DNA of 64,000 nucleotides from Larix kaempferi (taxonomy: Eukaryota > Streptophyta > Pinopsida > Pinales > Pinaceae): positions 6,510,001 through 6,574,000 of the forward strand of contig BSBM01000186.1 in NCBI GenBank assembly GCA_027924585.1. Reading direction: 5' to 3'. The translations under genes and the position numbers were made by a program. The first letter of the stretch is position 1, and the number at the start of each line of letters is the position of its first letter. This document shows, in pieces, positions 1 to 11,520 of this stretch. The notes under the pieces are model-generated. The model searched no databases. It was not told the origin of the DNA and saw only the letters and a list, made by a program, of their open reading frames with translations.

Positions 1-2115
1 GATGTTACTATGTTATGCAGTTATGATGTCATGATTATCATATGATTTCTTTATTTTACGATTACAGTATATGTTTATATGTTTTCATTGATGAAATGTG
101 AAATATATGATTCGGTACATGGATACCATCTTCTTATATGAATTATTGAAGTGTTATATGTCATACGCATCTATGATGAGCTAAAAAGGTAACATGCAAT
201 AAAATGATTTTTGATAACATGGATCAATTGGCGATCAATGGGAAATGCTTTCTATAAATTTGTATTTTGCAAAATACTAACCTACAGGACACAGGGGCTA
301 TGGGATATCCAGTTACTTGATCACATATATAATGGAAAGGAAAAACATGTTCATACAGCAAACCTTAGCAGCCAAAATGAGGATACGATAACACAAACTG
401 ATAATCCCGATAGCAGTAAAGTATGAGTTGATAAGGGCGTAGGCCCAGTATGTTGAGAGGGATGGATGTGTTTCCCACCCTATGTTTCGATGAAACCCGA
501 GGTCGTGGGAGGGCCGTGCTGAGACACACTCCCCATGTTGTTGTGATGACGATGGTCGGATTCCTGCTAGGGGAGGATAGGTCCGTTGTTCAGCTGACGC
601 TATCGCTCTCAAGTTCTATGTGGTCAGATCGGTGAGTCCGACATCCACTGTTGTACTAGCAGAGGAAGGATAGGGAGGATGCTGGACGTAGGTTATGATG
701 GGAGGATGTGTTAGTTAGTACTGTTGGGGGTTTAGTATTCCTTGATTCCAAGTTAGTGGTAGTAGGCACCCTTCCTTGTACATGATTGATTAAACTAATT
801 TAAAGATAAAGATAATGATGTAAAAGACATCTTTATTAAATTCACCATTATTATTACCTTATGGGGATTTAATTAATATTATTACTTAAAATTTATTTTA
901 AATATTACACCCATGTCATAACAATTGCAAAATAGATAAAATGTAAATCTTGATTAATGAATGATTAGAATGTGATTATTTTACATTTCTAAAATTAGAC
1001 ATAATAGGATAACAATTTTTGGAATGAACGTGATGTGATGGAAAGTGGGTTATTACTATTTAATTATTTAATATGAATCGTAGAATTTAAATCTCAAGAT
1101 GAGTGATCTCGACGGATAAGGTAGACCCTTAAGACACGCCATGTCCATGTGGAAAGGGGTCAAATATTTATATAATATTTTATTAAATGCCTTAATAACA
1201 AATAATACAAGGTTTAGTGAAAAGACTTGTAATTAATAAACCTTGTCCCGAATGGATAACCTTTGGGTGATAATTCCCACCGTAATAAATACTCACGACC
1301 GTCAATCCAAAACCAAATAAATTTTCCATAAGAGTAATTAATTATACATTTTTATAATGAGACGTGGATGAATGAACTAGGGAAAGGAGTAAATGTTTGA
1401 GGGGCTCGAGAGGGGGAGTTTGGGGCGGTGGAGTAAGCCCAAGGTCTTCTCGAGGATGGACATGTATATAGAGGGGGAGAAGGTTGAAGGTTGGGGGAGG
1501 TTTTTTTTTTTGTTTGGGGAAGAAAGAAGTTGGGAGAACAGAAAGTTTGGAGAACAGAAAGGTTTTGAGAACAGAAGAAAACACTGCTCTCGGGATTATC
1601 AGATTGTGGGCTCGGGGGCTTGGAAATCCTTGATTTCCAAGGGCCAGTAAGATAATAGCTGGTCGGTAGGGTGGACACTTCATTTTGGCTGTCTAAGGGG
1701 TTATACAACCTGCTACAACCTACGGTTAGCATCAGCATCAGGTAATTTCCTTGTTATTTACGTTATTTGATTATTATGCTAAATCTTACTGTAAACATGC
1801 ATAACTTGCTATTTACTGATTTACTAAGTTGTGAAACATATTCTTATGCTGGAACATGATTGTTGAAAAGAAAATAATGATATGTTTGTTTATTTTAAAT
1901 TACGAATGTAAGGTTGATGGAAAACACGACAGTACACTAAATATCATCTAGGCACATAGTAATTGTTAGAAATTTACTTCCATACACTTGATAAAGTTAA
2001 TACGTAGAAAATTTACTCTGAAATTTTTACTTAGTGCCCTGCTGTAAAAACCAGAGCACTACATTGTAGATCCATTTCTAAAATTCTATTTTTTTGCCAT
2101 ATCTCCCTTATGTTA
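1..2115. other. AT-rich intergenic DNA with LTR-like features
   Basis: I see no convincing gene here. A GC-richer patch at about 440-690 is followed by AT-rich sequence. The part from about 1080 to 1740 has the style of a plant gypsy LTR: a TATA-like TGTATATA at 1463-1470, then a purine-rich leader-like stretch with a T run at 1501-1511. A short inverted repeat (GGAAATC/GATTTCC) lies at about 1621-1637. I could find no second LTR, primer-binding site or target-site duplication, so the LTR reading is only an impression. Short open frames on both strands look like chance frames. Confidence 0.35.
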
Positions 2116-4036
2116 ACTTTGTTTTCGTTGAAACTTCCCGGACACCCCTGCAATCCCATCCTGCATATTTCATTCCTAAGGACCCTATCCCAAATTCTAC
2201 TTCCCAAAGCCAGAAATCTCACATTTGTCTAATTTTAGGGTTTTCCACAACTTCTTCAATTTTCACCCACTCGCCTCCAAATTTTGCCACCATGTTCATT
2301 CCCTATTTCTGCTTCTTTGTCCCTCTTTGACAAATTTTCTCATTCTTTCACCCCTCTTCTGAATCCCCATTTTTTGCTTCCCTATCCATCAGAAAGTGTC
2401 CAAAACCTAGTCAAACCCCAATTACCCATCTGAGTTTTTCCCAAATCCAAATTTCCCTTTACTAAATAATCTTTTGTTTGTGTTTTTATTATCCATTCCA
2501 AAAATAAATAGATAAACTCCTAGTTATGGTTGTCACCCGCGCAGGAGCAAACACCATGGAGGAAGCAGTTGCAGCCATCCAAATCGAACTCCAAGATCTG
2601 GATGAAAAATTTCTCAGCCTCCATCTTCAGCATTCAGCCATGAACAATAACCGACAGCAAGAATCTTCTACAGCCAATGGGTTCTCTTCTTCCAACAATT
2701 TTCGTGGTCCGAAGCTTGAATTTCCTTGCTTCAATGGTACTGATCCGACTGGATGGATCTATCGTGCAGAACAGTATTTTAGTCTACATAACAATTTTGA
2801 TGTCCAAAAAGTTCCACTTATATCCTTTCATTTGGAAAAGGAAGCCCTTCAATGGTACCATTGGTACATCAAGGCTCATGATGAGACAAAATGGATGGAT
2901 TTTTGCCAACTCCTTTTGCAACGATTTGGTCCTAGTGCTTTTGATGACTTTACTGGAGCACTCACTAAACTTCGTCAAAGTGGCATTGTGAGAGAGTATC
3001 AGACAAAATTTGAGAAACTAGCCAATCACATAGAAGGATTGTCTGATGAATTCTACACGAGTTGTTTTATCAGTGGTCTTAAGGATGAAATCTGACCAAA
3101 GGTTAAAATGTTCTGTCCCAACAAAATGATGGAAGTCCTAGGGTTGGCTAAGTTGGCAAAAGACAAGATAGCATCCCAACAACTCTCCAAACCCACTTTT
3201 GTTCCCTTCCAAAATATGGGTTCTCAACGACCTCCCATTCCGCCAGCTCCTCGACCAACTCCTATCAAGCTTTTGTCTGAAATAGAGATGCAGGCACACA
3301 AAGAAAAAGAGTTTTTTTATAATTGTGATGAGAAATTCACTTGGGTACATAGATGTGTTCAACAAAAGCTCTATCTCTTGGATATGGATTTTCCAGCTGC
3401 CTCTAAAATTGGTGAAGAAGCTCCAGATACAATGGATGATTAGGTCGACATTCAGGAGCCACCTATTGACCCCCCATATCATGATCAACAACTATAGATA
3501 TCTCTCCATGCTTTGTCCAGCGTCACCATCCCCCAAACAATGCGGGTCAGGGGTTACTTCAAGAAGCTTCCTCTTACAATACTTATTGATTCTGGTAGCA
3601 CTCATAACTTCACTGACCCTCAGATCGCCAAACATACTGATTGTTTTGTCCATCCTTGCTCCAACTTTGAAGTCATGGTTGCCAATGGGGGCACCTTACC
3701 TTGCAAGGGGAAGTGTCACAATGTGCGTATCCCTCTAGAAGATTATAACATGCGCTCTGACATGTTTGCCTTGTCCTTAGGTGGATGTGATGTGGTTTTG
3801 GACATTCAATGGTTACACACACTTGTTCCCATCTTATGGGATTTTGCTGAACTTGGGATGCAGTTTTCAGTCTATGGGAAACAACACATATTTAAGGGCT
3901 TACAACAAGGGTCTCTCCGCATCATCAATTCACATCGCCCGGAAAATATCCTTAAGAAGAATTCAAATGGTGTCATTGCTCAACTCCATTCCATTCAGAT
4001 GCACCCATCAATGGTCTCCCCTACGTCCTTGGATAG
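2116..4036 (+). mobile_element. Truncated Ty3/gypsy fragment, family A copy 1 (A1)
   Basis: This stretch matches the leader, gag and protease region of the second family A copy further right (leader about 45925-46332, gag-protease 46333-47850). It has no LTR or primer-binding site: similarity to copy A2 starts at about 2116-2130 inside the leader. It ends at about 4036 inside the protease-RT linker, where the 5' LTR of family B begins abruptly. Reverse transcriptase, RNase H and integrase are absent. It is a dead fragment and probably the oldest element in the left half of the window. Confidence 0.8.
2526..4036 (+). pseudogene. gypsy gag-protease pseudogene (A1)
   Basis: Encodes the capsid/nucleocapsid polyprotein and aspartic protease of a Ty3/gypsy retrotransposon. 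The frame opens at the ATG at 2526 (MVVTRAG...), the start also used in copy A2. It runs in one frame to the truncation with stops at 3093, 3441 and 3495. The central part reads like a Retrotrans_gag domain (EALQWYHWY; FCQLLLQRFGP). A single zinc knuckle near 3320-3355 has lost its first cysteine (FYNCDEKFTWVHRC). The protease motif LIDSGSTHNF lies at about 3582-3611. The frame then runs through the boundary at 4036 into LTR sequence, giving a meaningless chimeric tail to 4244. The gag type resembles plant chromoviruses; the lineage call is inference. Confidence 0.8.
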
Positions 4037-4699
4037 AATCTTACATGCGTTTTTCAAAGATTCTTGTGTAATCAGTCTGGTAGTTTGTTTCTTCTTTTTC
4101 CTATGTGATATTTGTTTCTTTCCTTTGTTAATCCATATTGTTAATATTCATTTGTACTTGGTTCGTTGTAGTATCTACATGAGATTCATAGAAATTATGC
4201 CTTGTTCATTTCTTACCAAGTATTTCACAAAATATTTCTGCTAAAGTTGGTATAGGATTCATCTATGTATGCCTTATATCAATGGATTGTTCATCTTTCT
4301 TCTGTTTCACCAATTAAATCACTTTGAATACTAGCTGGTTGCTACCTTGCCTCTGTGTGGATGTATCTGCTAAGCATTTGATAATAATGTTTATGTTATA
4401 CTTGAATTGACTCCATTGCCCAATATAGATCCCTGTTGTTCTCCAACCAATGGTTTGCATGAGTATATTTTGTCCTACAGAAAGCTGACCTTCTGTGTAT
4501 GTTTTAATAGAACATCTTAAAGAATGAATGTTGGTGTTCCTTTTTCATGGTTGACACCCTTGATTATTTCCAATTTTTCATTAGTTTATTGAGAGAGCCC
4601 TCTCAGACTGTGTTGGGTCAATAACACAAGTCCAAATATTGGTTAGTGGTTACCCCAAATTACCCTTCTTACAACCTGGGGTCAATTTGGGTGTTAACA
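4037..4699 (+). repeat. 5' LTR of family B (5' truncated)
   Basis: Direct repeat of 29214-29876, ending in GTGTTAACA directly before the primer-binding site. It begins abruptly at AGAATCTTACATG, which is not a canonical TG start. The right-hand copy may begin about 73 bases earlier, after a purine tract, so this copy seems to have lost its start in the event that joined it to the A1 fragment. Confidence 0.82.
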
Positions 4700-4702
4700 A
4701 AT

Positions 4703-4720
4703 TGGCGTCGTTGTCGGGGA
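4703..4720 (+). promoter_or_regulatory. Primer-binding site of family B
   Basis: TGGCGTCGTTGTCGGGGA lies 3 bases after the 5' LTR. It is close to the TGGCGCCGTTGCCGGGGA site typical of Athila/Calypso-type gypsy elements, which is thought to pair with the 3' end of tRNA-Asp. The two differences from that form are C-to-T changes. Confidence 0.75.
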
Positions 4721-4783
4721 CTGCAATTTTTCTTGTCTTCCTTGCAATAATGACAAAGAATTCCAAATATTCAAAGAAAAGAG

Positions 4784-4818
4784 ATTCCATATTTCCATAT
4801 TTCCATATTTCCATATTT
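4784..4818 (+). repeat. Short tandem repeat ATTTCCAT in the B leader
   Basis: About four to five copies of an 8-base unit (TTTCCATA) in the untranslated leader between the primer-binding site and gag. It is a simple slippage repeat with no sign of function. Confidence 0.8.
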
Positions 4819-4942
4819 TTGAACATTGTACAATTTTTCCCTGGAGATTCCACTCGTAAAGACTTATATTCAAGAAAGCACTCCACTGGGGAAGACCGCC
4901 AAAGCTGAATTCTAGTTCTAAAGGAGATCTCGACAAGGAATC

Positions 4943-7240
4943 ATGGCCTCAAGAAAGATCCATACTAGAGGTAATCCTATTTCTGAAATTCTGCTAGTTG
5001 TTGATAATCCGGAAAGTCTGCTTAGGCGAAAAGCTAAAAAATATAAAGCTAATACTTCAAACATTGAAAGAATTGTGTCTGAAGAAAGATTACCTATTTT
5101 TCAATAATTAAATATAGAGATTGACATTGGGAAACCTTTACCAAGACCAAGATCCGAATCCTATCTAACCCCAGGTGAAGGAGTTCTTAATAATCATGAA
5201 TCCTTCTTGTTAGATCCTATCTAGCATAATTTACTAGATACTATCAAAGCTAAAAAAGCTAAACCCTGTTCCTAGAATATCCCACCCCTTTCCCAAAATC
5301 CACCTGTAATCATGGCTGCTAGATTTGCACCTTTAGCCCCACTAGCTGTTTTACACTATCTACCCCAAAACTATGCACAAAGGATTGTCTCCTATGATGG
5401 AGAGGGAAATTTTTTTTCCAGACAACATGTAGACAGGTTTGAAGATTTTATTGATTTGGAGGAAGTAGATTATGATGATGCAAAGATGAGGTTATTTGCT
5501 CAAAGTTTGTTTGGAGAACCTAAGAAATGGTACAGGTTGTTACCAGATGCTTCCATCAATGATTTTGCAGCATTTAAGACACTATTCTTAGAGAGATGGG
5601 AAATAATAGGAAGTCCTGCCCTAGCCTTATCCCAATACAATCACCTCAAGAAAGGAGGTTTCGAGTCTATGCATGAATTTTCTGCTAGATTTATGAGGGC
5701 ATACAATTCTATTCCAGATGACCTAAGGCCCTCGACAGGCGCTGCAAAACTCCATTTTGTAGATTCCTTTAATGGAGACTTCTCATGTATGTTAAGGGAA
5801 AGAAAATATGCCTCCCTACCTGCTCTACTGAAAGATGCTCTAGAGGTAGAGGCAAACATGATGGCCTCAGGAAAAATAAAGGGTAAATTAGAGGCTGAAA
5901 GAAAGAAGTAAGAGACCCAAACTTCTACCTCATCTACTTCCAATGATGCAAAATTTGATACCATGATGAAAGCCATGGAAAAGTTGATGGATAGGTTGAC
6001 CGTAGATACCAAGCCTCCTCCCTGAGAGAATCCTGAAAACCAGATCCAAATTCCAAACTTTAGAAGACCTCCACCTCCTGCAAGAAATCAGAGAAATCCT
6101 GAAAAACGGTCAATGCGTCCTCCTTTTGCTGAAAATATGGTAGATAATGAAGTACCTGAAGAGCCCTCTAAGGATCATATTCATTTTGTTGACTCCCTAG
6201 ACCATGAAATATACTTGACTGAAAGGGAACATGACTTCTTTAACAAAGAAAGTACTAGTAACCAACCTGAGTTAGAATCTGAGCAATACCTAATGGGTTA
6301 TCAAAATGCTGTGGATGAAATTCAAAGAAAGTTGAAATTGAGAAATAGAGAAGTTACCATAAATAAAGGAAATCTTCCTATGAACCAACCTCCATTCACC
6401 CAACACGCTGTAGGAGAGCCAAAAGAGAAACAGCAAGGAGTTGTTGCAAATAAGAGACCTGAAAATAAAGAAGAAGATTGTCAACCTTCAAAAGAGGTTA
6501 AACCACCAGAAGTCATAGAGATAGTCAAACCTGCCCCCACTTTTAGTCTCAGAGCTGAACTGTCAAAGGTAAAGATCTCCATCCCTCTTAATGAGCTACT
6601 GAAAAATAATGAGTACAGGGAAGAGATAACAAAGATGGTTAAAGGGAAAAATGAATGCAAACATGATATTCTGGAGCTATCTGATGATGCTCCTACCATA
6701 ATCTTTGGATCTAAGCTGGAAGAACTAGGTGATGGAGAAGTCCCTCCTTTCTACTTAAGCCTAAATGTCCATGATCAAGTCTTGCACAATGCCTTAATAG
6801 ACTCTGGGGCATCTCATAACCTGATGCCAAAATCTGTGTTGAAAGAGCTAGGATTAGAAGTGACTAGGCCATACCAAGACCTTTTCTCCTTTGATTCTAG
6901 AAAAGTACCGTGTTTGGGACTGATTAAGAACATGTTAGTGACTCTAACCCAACTCCCTGCTAAAAGTGTCATGATGGATGTGGTGGTGGTTGATGTTCCT
7001 GCGAAGTTTGGGATGCTTTTGTCGAGATCCTGGGTTTCAAAGTTGAAAGGAACTATGCAGATGGATTTATCTTATGCCACAATTCCTGTTTTTGGAGCCA
7101 ATATGAGATTATATAGGGAAAATAAGATGGAATATGTTGTCAGCAACAAAAGCAAGCGTGAAAATCACCCTATATATGCAGTTGATACAGACATGGGATG
7201 TTCCATTTTTTTAATTGATGGGCCTCGTTGTGATCCTAAC
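4943..7240 (+). pseudogene. gag-protease part of the family B polyprotein
   Basis: Structural protein and aspartic protease of a Tat/Athila-type retrotransposon. I chose the ATG at 4943 (MASRKIHTRG) because one frame runs from it to 7240, broken by stops at 5105, 5222, 5273, 5909 and 6023. The gag core at 5312-5908 reads like Retrotrans_gag (RFEDFIDLEEVDYDDAKMRL; ERWEIIGSPALALSQYNHLK). I see no clear CCHC knuckle. The protease has ALIDSGASHNLMPKSVL at about 6791-6841, with catalytic D-S-G intact. At 7240 the frame is cut by element C. Joining 7240 to 20391 keeps the frame, so gag, protease and the following RNase H were one polyprotein. Confidence 0.85.
7236..7240. repeat. Target-site duplication of element C, left copy (CTAAC)
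   Basis: CTAAC directly precedes the TGTCACATAC start of the left LTR. The same five bases follow the right LTR at 20386-20390. A 5-bp duplication is typical of Ty3/gypsy integrases. Confidence 0.97.
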
Positions 7241-10200
7241 TGTCACATACCCCAATTTTGTAAAATTATGTAATTGTTTTATTATATTCCTGAGACATTA
7301 TGTTAAATTTAATGCTAAGTAGGGATTGATGACTCAGCAGAGTCATCAGAAATGGAGTGTAATTCATAATATTTTATTATTAGTAAATAAATTATGGAGA
7401 CAACAGCATGGGAGAGCTGTTAAAAAGAGGTTACTGGTCAAACTGGTGGATGGAACTAGGTGGAAAGGAAAAGGACAAGTGGCAGCATCCTCAAACACTT
7501 CCTAAGTTGCAGGTGGAAACTTCCCTATATTTGGGGTCATGATTCCCCAAGAAAGTGGAATCAGAGCAGGTGGCTCATTAATGACAATTAACCCAACAAA
7601 GACATAGGCAATCTTTTAAAAAGAACTCAATGAACAGAGTTGGGGGTTCGAATTTTTCCAGAGAGAATACATTCAGGTGAATGTTATTCACGAAATCCAT
7701 TGAGGAAGAGGGAAATACAGTAAGGAAGTTGTTTGAGAGGAATGCTACAGTAACTTGGTTCCATTATAGCTGTTTGGGCTGAGAGAATTTACTTTGCTGC
7801 ACCTAGTTCTAGCGAGGGACACCAGAGCAAGCTCGGGGATCCTGAGAAGTTGCTGTCTGGGCACTCTCCAGGAGTTGGTAGGGAGGAATGGCCTCCCATT
7901 GCTATTGTTGTCCACAGCTTAAATAGGTTCTGCCATTTATTTCCTTATGTTTATTAATTATGAATGGATGTATGTTATGTTTATATGTCTGAGGAGTATT
8001 TAGTTAGTAAAGTGAGTATCTTAAAGTGACAGTAGTGAAATCTGTTAAGAGTTACTGTGTTTCTTCTTCAGCATCCCTATTAAGAAGTGATACCATTATT
8101 ACATTACTAATAATGTATCCATAATGTATTCAATACAACAGTAAGACTTTAAGTATTAGTTTATTAATACAATTATAGACCTAGTTTAATCGTAATTGTT
8201 AAATAGATAAGTAAGGTTTACGTATAAATAATTGTACTCTGTGTGTTACAAAACTTATCAAACAATCATAGGAAACATTAGTAAAATATAACAATAAAAA
8301 TTACAGTATGTATCTTTTGGTCAATAACATTTCAGGAGTGTTGTAGTTACAGTTAGAATATCTTTATAAGGGTACAAACCCTAATTAAAAATTTAACCAA
8401 TCATAACCTATTAATTAAATCAATGCATAAACCTTAGTTAAAATTTATCCAGACATTACCTATTAATTAAATCAATGTGCAAAAACCCTAACAGAAATCT
8501 ATCGTCAAAGAATATATTAACAGTTTAAATAACCTAACTATTAATTTAAAACAGTAGGGTTAGCAGAACGGTATTTAGCTCAATGTCGAGCTTAAACATC
8601 ATAGTATTATCCTTCATTAAACTCTCAATTACTGCCAGAGTCAAAATCGTAATGACAGAATATGCCACTAAACAAAATCACAACTGTGGAATTCGAATTG
8701 AACCCTGTCATTCAAGTTTTTCAAGTAAAATAAATACTAAGATCTAAAACAATGATTTCACCTACGGCCGCAGCTCAAGTTCACAATATAAGTGATTTTA
8801 AAAAAACATAGAATTAAAAATACACGCCACACACAAGCTCAAATATATCAGAGAACTTTTAATAAGTCATATTATCAAAACCCGGGGTGAAAACCCTGGA
8901 TAATTTAAGAGTTTAGAAACAAAACAAAATTATCGAGGCTGTAACTTCTTCTACAGATAGGCTTACAGCCGTTGTTCCCTTTGTATTTACAAAGTATTTT
9001 TCTTTTATAGAAAATTCTTAAACATCACAGAAAGGCGAATAAATTACAATAATTGACCGAAGCCATAACATCCCTTTCACAAACACAGAGTAAACCTATT
9101 TTAAGGAACTTGTTAAAACAAACAGTTCAAAGATTGAACAGAGCTGAGGGACCCCGGAGTCGCCTCACTCCAACCAAAACCCTTACCACCCTAACAACCA
9201 GCAAGGAGGAAATGCCATGGTGAAACCAGGCTTACCAGGTAAAGCCAACTGTCGAGGTTTGTATCTTTTACACCTTCAAGAGTAGCCAGGGCCTCCAACA
9301 GAAGAATCTGTGTGGTTAAAGCTTTATATATATTATTGTTTAAACTATTTCTTTTAAAACGAACTGGAGAATTCGAAAGAATAACCTGTAGCTTACCGGT
9401 GAACGGAAAGGACCTCAGACACAGTAAATAGCTTGATAACCACGAGCAGAGTAAGTGTACACCCATCCCTTGTCACCGAATACCATGAGTTGGCAGAAGC
9501 AAAGGGTATTTAACACAATGAAAGCTTCAACAGAACTAAGTCAAGAGATGCAGTCGTGCCGTGACAATGTTAATATTGGTAGCAAAAGGATAAGTCCTAG
9601 GTTTATAACAAACTTACAGCTACCAACAACAAAATATAATGAGTTCCAAACGATGCAATGGACAAACACGAAGGCCTGAGGCAGCATAGAAGCTGCTAGC
9701 ACACAGTAACAGCAGAGACCGGACCAAGAGGGTACACAGAGCGACCGAGCCCGAAGGCGAGGGAGAAATGCCAAGTTAGGGTTAAGTCAATGTTTTATAT
9801 CATCAACACTTGGCTCTGAAACAACCACGTAGCATCCAAATTATTTCATGCAAGTGGGTCAAGGTCCTAAACTCTTACAACAAGATTCCCAATGGTTTGT
9901 TTTTCAAAACAAAATCATAGTAGGGATAAACCAAATCATAGCAGGGGTGAATAAAATCATAAGCATGGATATTCCATAATGATCGTGAAACCATAGTTCA
10001 CCTGTCATACTATTACCAATCAACGAGTTAGAACATTAACTTTGAACCTTGCATATTATATAATGAAAACGTTGCCTTATATTCATTAAACCATGCATTA
10101 TAATGGCGTTCCAAGATTAAGTCTTGAAGTGTCTATAGACATCCAGGATGGATTCTAATTAAAAGGAATTGTAAGGTTATGGGTACAATTTTAAATTATA

Positions 10201-11375
10201 AGATGTTCAAAAAAAAAAACTTATTACTATATTGCCTTAACCCTAGTCTCATGTCGGAAGACAAGAGATACATCATTTCTTAAAGTCTATGAGATAAGGG
10301 AGTGAAGTTAGGTATGATGGTTTACAAATCTACTACTATAATGCTGTTGTTATAGCTTTGCACAGAGGATATAGGACTTGTCATTCTTTCGGTATACGAT
10401 TTTAACTTGTAGAACTCAAGCCATATAACTCACAATTTTGGATTAGGGTTACTCTAGTCCACTTCACTTGATGTTACAAAATAATAACAATATCTTAGTT
10501 GTTTCAGTTTTCTTGTGATAACAAGTAGACTCTTGTTATCCTTAAGACTCAATGAGTTTAATCAAGATAGCTTATAGTTTTTAGTCCATTGTCAATCATA
10601 GAAATAGGAGTAGTTATTATATCCATACAAACTCTGAAATGTTAAGAGGAGACATGTAACTGACGGGATATCTTGCAAATGCTAGAAACAAGCTAAGTAT
10701 ATATTGATGATTCCAGATCCTTATAATTGAAATTGTAAATCAAAATATATTCTAACTTAAAAGTTTGCTTGATACGATAACAATGGATGAGTAAAAACTG
10801 GTCTGAGTATGGTCACCCAAATGTATTCTAGAGTGCTAGTTATGAAGTATTTTTGCATTACCGTAATATCGTCCAGGACAAATACACCATAGAATTATTT
10901 AATTCTTTATTTATCAATGAAAATAGCTATCATAGTATCTAGTAATTTCTAACTCTCTATCAGTAAGATTATAAGGAGATCATAGGAAGAGTTCTACCTT
11001 TAAACACTTGATAACCTGTCTAGCATGCTTAAACTTTTACTGAATGTTGGGTACAACAAATTGTTTATAATATTTTAAAGATTTGTTTGCAGCGACCCGA
11101 ACATTACCTGTATATCTGTAAGAGAAAGAAAATATATTGCATTAGCTCGGAAGCTAAGTAATCCCAGTCTGTTATGGAAATTCCCCCTTGTGGTTGCAAC
11201 ATAGAAAAACAATCAGTAACTGACAAGAGACTCATTTGTAAATTTAAGTATAAAAAAAGAACATTCAGTTACAATTCGGATAAAATAAACTAATCAAACA
11301 GCTAATGACTGGAATTAATAAGATTATATGCTATTTTAAAAATTTTAAAATTTTCAGAAATTTTGGGTGTTGACA
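7241..11375 (+). repeat. 5' LTR of element C (4,135 bp)
   Basis: Starts TGTCACATAC and ends GGGTGTTGACA. It is matched end to end by 16252-20385. It is AT-rich and encodes nothing recognisable: frames such as 9191-9466 and 9541-9774 on the minus strand recur in the other LTR only because the LTRs are copies. It contains a perfect hairpin at 7328-7347 and a TATA-like stretch (TTTATATATA) near 9322. As the upstream LTR it should carry the promoter, but I cannot place the transcription start. Confidence 0.97.
7328..7347. repeat. Perfect hairpin in the C LTR
   Basis: GATGACTC-AGCA-GAGTCATC is an 8-bp stem with a 4-base loop about 90 bases inside the LTR. The same hairpin occurs in the right LTR near 16338-16357. 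Each arm includes TGACTC, the core bound by AP-1/GCN4-like bZIP proteins. A regulatory role is inference. Confidence 0.85.
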
Positions 11376-11377
11376 TG

Positions 11378-11395
11378 TGGTATTAGAGCCAGGTT
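11378..11395 (+). promoter_or_regulatory. Primer-binding site of element C (tRNA-iMet type)
   Basis: TGGTATTAGAGCCAGGTT lies two bases after the 5' LTR. It differs by one C-to-T change from TGGTATCAGAGC, the usual initiator-methionine tRNA site of plant LTR elements. Confidence 0.9.
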
Positions 11396-11520
11396 CAAAT
11401 ACTAGGCCTTGATGTGGCCCAACTAGTTTCCGCAGAACAGTACAAGAAAAGAAAAATAATGTACTAACTTGTATTTTTGTCCATGTAAAAGAACAGATTT
11501 TATGAATCTAACAGGAAGGT

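Noticed and set aside
9191-9774. Minus-strand frames repeated at 18202-18785
   Set aside because: They are present twice only because they lie in the two LTRs of element C, and they differ at several codons without a coding pattern.
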